Assembly (NCBI GenBank): GCA_022865545.1
Contig: JALHTA010000440.1
Span: forward strand, 1-8,213
DNA length: 8,213 nt
DNA from: Actinomycetota bacterium
Lineage (GTDB): Bacteria > Actinomycetota > Humimicrobiia > Humimicrobiales > Humimicrobiaceae
Direction of reading: 5' to 3'
The stretch's first letter is position 1. Each line of letters begins with the position of its first letter. Below the pieces are notes generated by a model that had not been told where the DNA came from, ran no database searches, and saw only the letters and a program-made list of their open reading frames with translations. The position numbers and the translations under genes were made by a program. This document shows positions 4,794 through 8,213 of the stretch, piece after piece.

Positions 4794-6272
4794 ATGGCTT
4801 TAAAATTAACAGAAGCAGAATTTGGAATAGAGCGGGACGCAGAAAAGTGTATTTCCTGCCAGGTATGCGTGAGGCAATGCTCCAATGATGTCCACGATTT
4901 TGACAGCGATGATGATACGGTAATAAGTGATAGCCAGAATTGCGTGGGGTGCCACCGCTGTGAGAGCATGTGTCCGACCGGGGCACTGAAGGTCAAGGAG
5001 CGGGAAGCACAGTTTAAGACAAATGCAAATTGGTCCCCGGAGCATCTGAAGAATCTATACAAACAGGCAGATTCCGGAGGTGTGATGCTGACTGCTATGG
5101 GTTCAGACAAACCCTACCCTATATACTGGGATCATATACTGTTTAATGCTTCGCAGGTGACAAATCCTTCTATAGACCCTTTAAGGGAACCCATGGAGAT
5201 AAAGACTTTCATCGGAAAGAAATCTAATAAACTGGAGTTTGAAGAAGTAGATGGTGAAGTAAATAAAAGCGAGGCAAATAATATTTCTGGCGGAACCGGC
5301 AAGCGGAGCAAGATCAGGCTGAAGTCAAAAGTGTCTCCGCAGCTGGAGCTTTCTACTCCTATAATATTTTCTGCCATGTCTTATGGATCAATAAGTTTTA
5401 ATGCATGCAGGTCCCTGGCAGCAGCTTCTTCGGAATTCGGGACATATTATAATACCGGGGAGGGAGGACTTCACCAGGATCTATATAAGTATGCAAAAAA
5501 TACGATAGTGCAGGTAGCTTCAGGAAGATTTGGCGTAGATATTGATTATCTTAATAAGGGAGCCGCTATTGAGATAAAGATAGGACAGGGTGCAAAACCG
5601 GGTATCGGAGGTCATCTTCCCGGGGAAAAAGTCACAAAGGATATATCAAATACCAGGATGATACCTGAAGGAACTGATGCGATATCACCGGCCCCTCATC
5701 ATGATATATATTCTATCGAGGACCTGTCTCAGTTGATCCATGCTCTAAAGGAAGCTACTGAATGGACAAAACCTGTAGGGGTAAAAGTATCTGCTGTCCA
5801 CAATATTGCACCTATTGCAAGCGGTATAGTAAGAGCCGGGGCTGATTTTATATCGATAGATGGTCTAAGAGGCGGTACTGGAGCCACCCCGCAAGTGATA
5901 AGGGATAATGTAGGAATACCTATCGAGCTTGCAGCCGCTTCAGTTGATGAAAGGCTGAGGGAGGAAGGAATAAGGCATCAGGCCTCATTACTTGTCGCAG
6001 GAAGCATAAGGTCAAGCTCGGATGTAATAAAAGCCATAGCTCTTGGAGCAGATGCTGTCTATATAGGTACAGCTGCGCTGGTTGCTATGGGATGCCATCT
6101 CTGCCAAAAATGTTATACAGGAAAATGTAACTGGGGAATAGCAACACAGGATCCATATCTTACAAAGAGGCTGAATCCGGAGATAGGCACCAGGAGACTC
6201 CTTAATCTGCTGAGAGCATGGTCGCTAGAAGTAAAGGAGATGCTGGGAGGGGCCCGGGATCAATGCCATTGA
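4794..6272 (+). CDS. gltB2: Glutamate synthase FMN/Fe-S subunit (GltB domain 2, archaeal type), C-terminus frameshifted
   Basis: This is the synthase subunit: it takes ammonia and 2-oxoglutarate to glutamate with electrons from Fe-S partners. An N-terminal ferredoxin domain holds two [4Fe-4S] motifs (Cys19, 22, 25, 29 and Cys50, 53, 56, 60). The FMN-binding barrel follows, with GQGAKPGIGGHLPG (264-277), SPAPHHDIYSIEDL (298-311), KVSAVHNIAP (331-340) and DGLRGGTGATP (356-366). The GOGAT [3Fe-4S] region is Cys434, 437, 440 and 445, before GIATQDP. The ferredoxin domain marks the archaeal-type split enzyme, also found in clostridia and Thermotoga. AGGTGA (4779-4784) lies nine bases before the ATG, inside the preceding gene, so translation is probably coupled. 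As read, the protein ends at residue 492 with an odd tail, ARDQCH, after LGG; the expected continuation is in the +1 frame (see 6256-6369). Confidence 0.93.
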   Translation: MALKLTEAEFGIERDAEKCISCQVCVRQCSNDVHDFDSDDDTVISDSQNCVGCHRCESMCPTGALKVKEREAQFKTNANWSPEHLKNLYKQADSGGVMLTAMGSDKPYPIYWDHILFNASQVTNPSIDPLREPMEIKTFIGKKSNKLEFEEVDGEVNKSEANNISGGTGKRSKIRLKSKVSPQLELSTPIIFSAMSYGSISFNACRSLAAASSEFGTYYNTGEGGLHQDLYKYAKNTIVQVASGRFGVDIDYLNKGAAIEIKIGQGAKPGIGGHLPGEKVTKDISNTRMIPEGTDAISPAPHHDIYSIEDLSQLIHALKEATEWTKPVGVKVSAVHNIAPIASGIVRAGADFISIDGLRGGTGATPQVIRDNVGIPIELAAASVDERLREEGIRHQASLLVAGSIRSSSDVIKAIALGADAVYIGTAALVAMGCHLCQKCYTGKCNWGIATQDPYLTKRLNPEIGTRRLLNLLRAWSLEVKEMLGGARDQCH

Positions 6273-6369
6273 AAGCCTCAGGGGCAATAGGGAACATCTT
6301 AGAGGCATAAGTCTAAGTGACAGGGAGCTGGATATTTTGGGAATAAAACATGCAGGGGAGCCGTGGTGA
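6256..6369 (+). other. Out-of-frame C-terminal end of the FMN subunit (frameshift at the 6249-6258 GC run)
   Basis: Starting at GGG 6256, the next reading frame encodes GINAIESLRGNR, then a segment ending ILGIKHAGEPW, 37 residues, before TGA 6367-6369. A GINAIESLRGNR-type segment and an ILGIKHAG ending are what family members carry directly after the LGG at which the upstream frame goes wrong. Removing one base from the run GGGGCCCGGG (6249-6258) would give a continuous protein of about 524 residues ending seven bases before the next start codon. The cause is either a one-base sequencing or assembly error, a true mutation, or ribosomal +1 slippage on GGG-G. Confidence 0.85.
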
Positions 6370-6376
6370 CGGGATC

Positions 6377-6856
6377 ATGAAAAAAATATTTATTCAGGAA
6401 GAATACTGCCTGGGCTGCAGGCTTTGCGAGATCTACTGCCAGGTAAAGCATTCAAAAAGTAAAAAGATCATTAAGGCATTTAAAAAGGAACTAGTAGATG
6501 TGCTTCCAAGAGTGCTTGTGGAAGAGATAGGCTATAACTCTTTTGCAATACAGTGCAGACATTGTGTGGACGCACCATGCGAGGCAGCCTGTATCTCAGG
6601 TGCAATGGTCAAGAATAAAAAGACCGGAGTTGTAATATGCAATGAGGAAAAATGTGTGGGTTGCTGGAGCTGTATAATGGTCTGTCCTTATGGAGTCATC
6701 AAGAGAGATCTTTCAGCTAAGAAGATCGCTTCCAAGTGTGATCTGTGTGAGGATGAAGATATTCCGGTATGTGTAAAGAATTGCCCCAATGAGGCGTTAA
6801 AATTTAAAGAAATCGATGGAAAAGAGCTGGTGGATAATAAAAGTGAAAATAAATAA
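6377..6856 (+). CDS. Four-cluster [4Fe-4S] ferredoxin-like electron-transfer subunit (HycB/CooF type)
   Basis: The 159-residue cytoplasmic protein is rich in cysteine: Cys11, 14, 17, 21; Cys60, 63, 68, 72; Cys88, 93, 96, 99, 103; and Cys121, 124, 132, 136. This fits four [4Fe-4S] clusters in the DmsB/HycB/CooF arrangement, including CxxCxxxCP (96-104). There is no signal peptide, so it acts inside the cell. Placed between the FMN subunit and an FAD/NAD(P) oxidoreductase, it probably wires the two together. The start chosen is ATG 6377, preceded by GGTGA at 6365-6369 with a seven-base gap. An in-frame ATG at 6350 would add nine residues but lies inside the restored C-terminus of the preceding gene and has no good ribosome binding site. 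It could equally serve another redox partner, since CooF-type proteins are used in many complexes. Confidence 0.9.
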   Translation: MKKIFIQEEYCLGCRLCEIYCQVKHSKSKKIIKAFKKELVDVLPRVLVEEIGYNSFAIQCRHCVDAPCEAACISGAMVKNKKTGVVICNEEKCVGCWSCIMVCPYGVIKRDLSAKKIASKCDLCEDEDIPVCVKNCPNEALKFKEIDGKELVDNKSENK

Positions 6857-6890
6857 GGATAATAAGGTAAGTAATAAGAAAATCGAAGGT

Positions 6891-8213
6891 ATGGTAGATT
6901 ATTTAATAATAGGAAATTCTGCTTCGGGACTGGCTGCGGCTGAAAGTATCAGGGATACTGATAAGAAGGGGAGGCTCGTCGTGCTTACCGAAGAGGAATA
7001 TACAAACTATTCAAAACCGCTTATAACATATTATCTTGCAGGAAAAGTCAGTCTGGGAAGTATTTATTTTAAGCCTGAAAGCTTTTATAAGGATAATAAT
7101 ATTGAGCTCCTTACCAGCACAAAGATTAAAAGCATTGACACTGAAAAGCTGGAAGCCGTCACTGGAAGCGGTGATAGGATCAAGTATAAAAAACTCCTTA
7201 TAGCAAGCGGAGGAAGACCAATCGTGCCCAGGATCAAAATAAGCGGCAGATCCGGTAAAACTATCCTGCCTTTTAATTCTATAGATAGCTCAAATTATAG
7301 TGAAGTAGGGGGGATATTTACACTTACCACACTTGAGGACTCCATTAGGATCAAGAATTATATTGAGAAGAATGAGATTAAAAACATAACGATCCTTGGC
7401 GGCGGCCTGATAGGCCTTAAATCAGCTGAAGCATTTCTTGAGATCGGACTCAAAATAAATATCGTAGAACTTGCAGACAGGATACTGGCGGCTACTTTTG
7501 ACAGCCAGGCATCCGGGATCATCGAAAATGCAATTGAATCCACGGGAAGCAGGATATACAAAAACAATACAATAGACGAGATATTTACCGGTTCCGGGAG
7601 GATATGCGGATACCGCTTGAGGGATGGCCGGGAGAATGATTGTGATCTTCTTGTAATAGCAATCGGTGTAAACCCTGATCTTGGATTCATAAAAGAAGGT
7701 ATGATCGAGACCAGCAGGGGAATAAAGGTCGACAGGAAGATGCAGACCTCTGTAGATAATGTATATGCATCAGGTGATATTATAGAGGGATTTGACATAC
7801 TTCTTGAAGAAAACAGAAATATAGCCATCTGGCCCCTGGCGGTAAGGCAGGGAAATATTGCCGGAAGCAATATGGCAGGAAATCCAGTAGATTATGAGGG
7901 TGGATTTTTTATGAACTCAGTAGAAATACTTGGCATACCTTCAGTATCGATGGGTGTCACAAATCTTAATATGCAGGATGATAATAATATAGAAATAAAG
8001 AAAGATTTTAGGCCAAATCAGAACCTGTACAAAAAAATTGTAATAAAAGATAACAAGATAATAGGTGTTATCATGGTAGGAAATATTGAGCGTGCTGGAA
8101 TTTATTCGGGTCTTATAAAAAATAAAATAGACCTTTCGGGCGTAAAGGAAAATATCTTCAGGGAAGATTTCGGGATAATACACCTGCCAGCTGAATATAA
8201 AAAGCATCTTGTT
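6891..8213 (+). CDS. FAD/NAD(P)-dependent pyridine nucleotide-disulfide-type oxidoreductase, 3' truncated by window edge
   Basis: The frame stays open to the last base, giving 441 residues without a stop. The N-terminal FAD-binding Rossmann fold reads YLIIGNSASGLAAAE (4-18), the GNSA-type variant of GxGxxG, with SKPL (41-44) and LLIASGGRP (102-110). The NAD(P) fold is ITILGGGLIGLKSAE (166-180). The second FAD motif is VYASGDI (291-297), and a C-terminal interface domain begins near 335. No redox-active CxxxxC pair is visible, so it resembles NADH oxidase/nitrite reductase-type or CooF-linked oxidoreductases rather than GltD. It likely oxidises NAD(P)H and passes electrons to the ferredoxin-like protein encoded just upstream. 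Start: ATG 6891 directly precedes the fold, but its GAAGG is only one base away. A GTG at 6843 with GGTGGA (6829-6834) would overlap the upstream gene by 14 bases and add a Lys/Asn-rich 16-residue tail. Confidence 0.9.
   Translation, partial: MVDYLIIGNSASGLAAAESIRDTDKKGRLVVLTEEEYTNYSKPLITYYLAGKVSLGSIYFKPESFYKDNNIELLTSTKIKSIDTEKLEAVTGSGDRIKYKKLLIASGGRPIVPRIKISGRSGKTILPFNSIDSSNYSEVGGIFTLTTLEDSIRIKNYIEKNEIKNITILGGGLIGLKSAEAFLEIGLKINIVELADRILAATFDSQASGIIENAIESTGSRIYKNNTIDEIFTGSGRICGYRLRDGRENDCDLLVIAIGVNPDLGFIKEGMIETSRGIKVDRKMQTSVDNVYASGDIIEGFDILLEENRNIAIWPLAVRQGNIAGSNMAGNPVDYEGGFFMNSVEILGIPSVSMGVTNLNMQDDNNIEIKKDFRPNQNLYKKIVIKDNKIIGVIMVGNIERAGIYSGLIKNKIDLSGVKENIFREDFGIIHLPAEYKKHLV

Noticed and set aside
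6350..6376. ATG at 6350 as the start of the ferredoxin-like protein
   Set aside because: It falls inside the restored C-terminus of the preceding gene and lacks a ribosome binding site, whereas ATG 6377 has GGTGA at good spacing and begins right before the first cluster-binding motif.
7358..7870. A 170-codon minus-strand open frame
   Set aside because: It is antisense to the NAD(P)-binding and second FAD-binding parts of the oxidoreductase gene, where the plus-strand frame shows clear motifs. Its product is low-complexity Ser/Ile/Pro-rich sequence.

Overview
The window comes from an AT-rich, probably anaerobic bacterium, most likely of the Firmicutes/Clostridia type. Supporting signs are heavy use of ATA, AGA and AGG codons, purine-rich ribosome binding sites, sigma-70-type promoters, an intrinsic terminator used as an attenuator, a GAF-ANTAR antiterminator and an iron-sulfur-rich 'archaeal-type' split glutamate synthase. 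The exact lineage cannot be read from this sequence alone.

Layout. At 1-264 lies the 3' end of a DDE transposase gene, an insertion sequence running in from the left. A tRNA-Glu(CTC) gene follows on the minus strand (316-391), with a TATAAT box behind it, and then a DeoR/GlpR-family repressor gene on the minus strand (492-1256, TTG start). An AT-rich divergent intergenic region (1257-1449) separates it from a plus-strand block: a GAF-ANTAR RNA-binding antiterminator (1450-2181), class II fructose-bisphosphate aldolase (2372-3370), and a glutamate synthase operon starting from its own promoter at 3404-3432. The operon holds a class II glutamine amidotransferase subunit (3578-4789), the FMN/Fe-S synthase subunit (4794-6272, with a frameshifted C-terminus continuing to 6369), a four-cluster ferredoxin-like protein (6377-6856) and an FAD/NAD(P)-dependent oxidoreductase that runs off the right edge (6891-8213).

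How it fits together. The untranslated leader of the glutamate synthase operon holds two adjacent hairpins with hexanucleotide loops AAAGAU and AAAGAA. Each has A at loop position 1 and G at position 4, the hallmark of an ANTAR-protein target. The second hairpin shares five bases with the 5' arm of a strong intrinsic terminator, so the two structures are mutually exclusive. The likely circuit is that the GAF-ANTAR protein encoded 1.3 kb upstream binds the dual hairpin, blocks the terminator and lets RNA polymerase continue into the operon. The operon products would then carry electrons from NAD(P)H through the FAD protein and the ferredoxin-like protein to the FMN subunit, which combines 2-oxoglutarate with ammonia released from glutamine by the amidotransferase subunit. 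The third classical GOGAT domain (GXGXG) is not in the window and may lie downstream.

The other notable point is a one-base frameshift in a GC run near the end of the FMN subunit gene. It displaces a conserved-looking C-terminus of 37 residues into the next frame.
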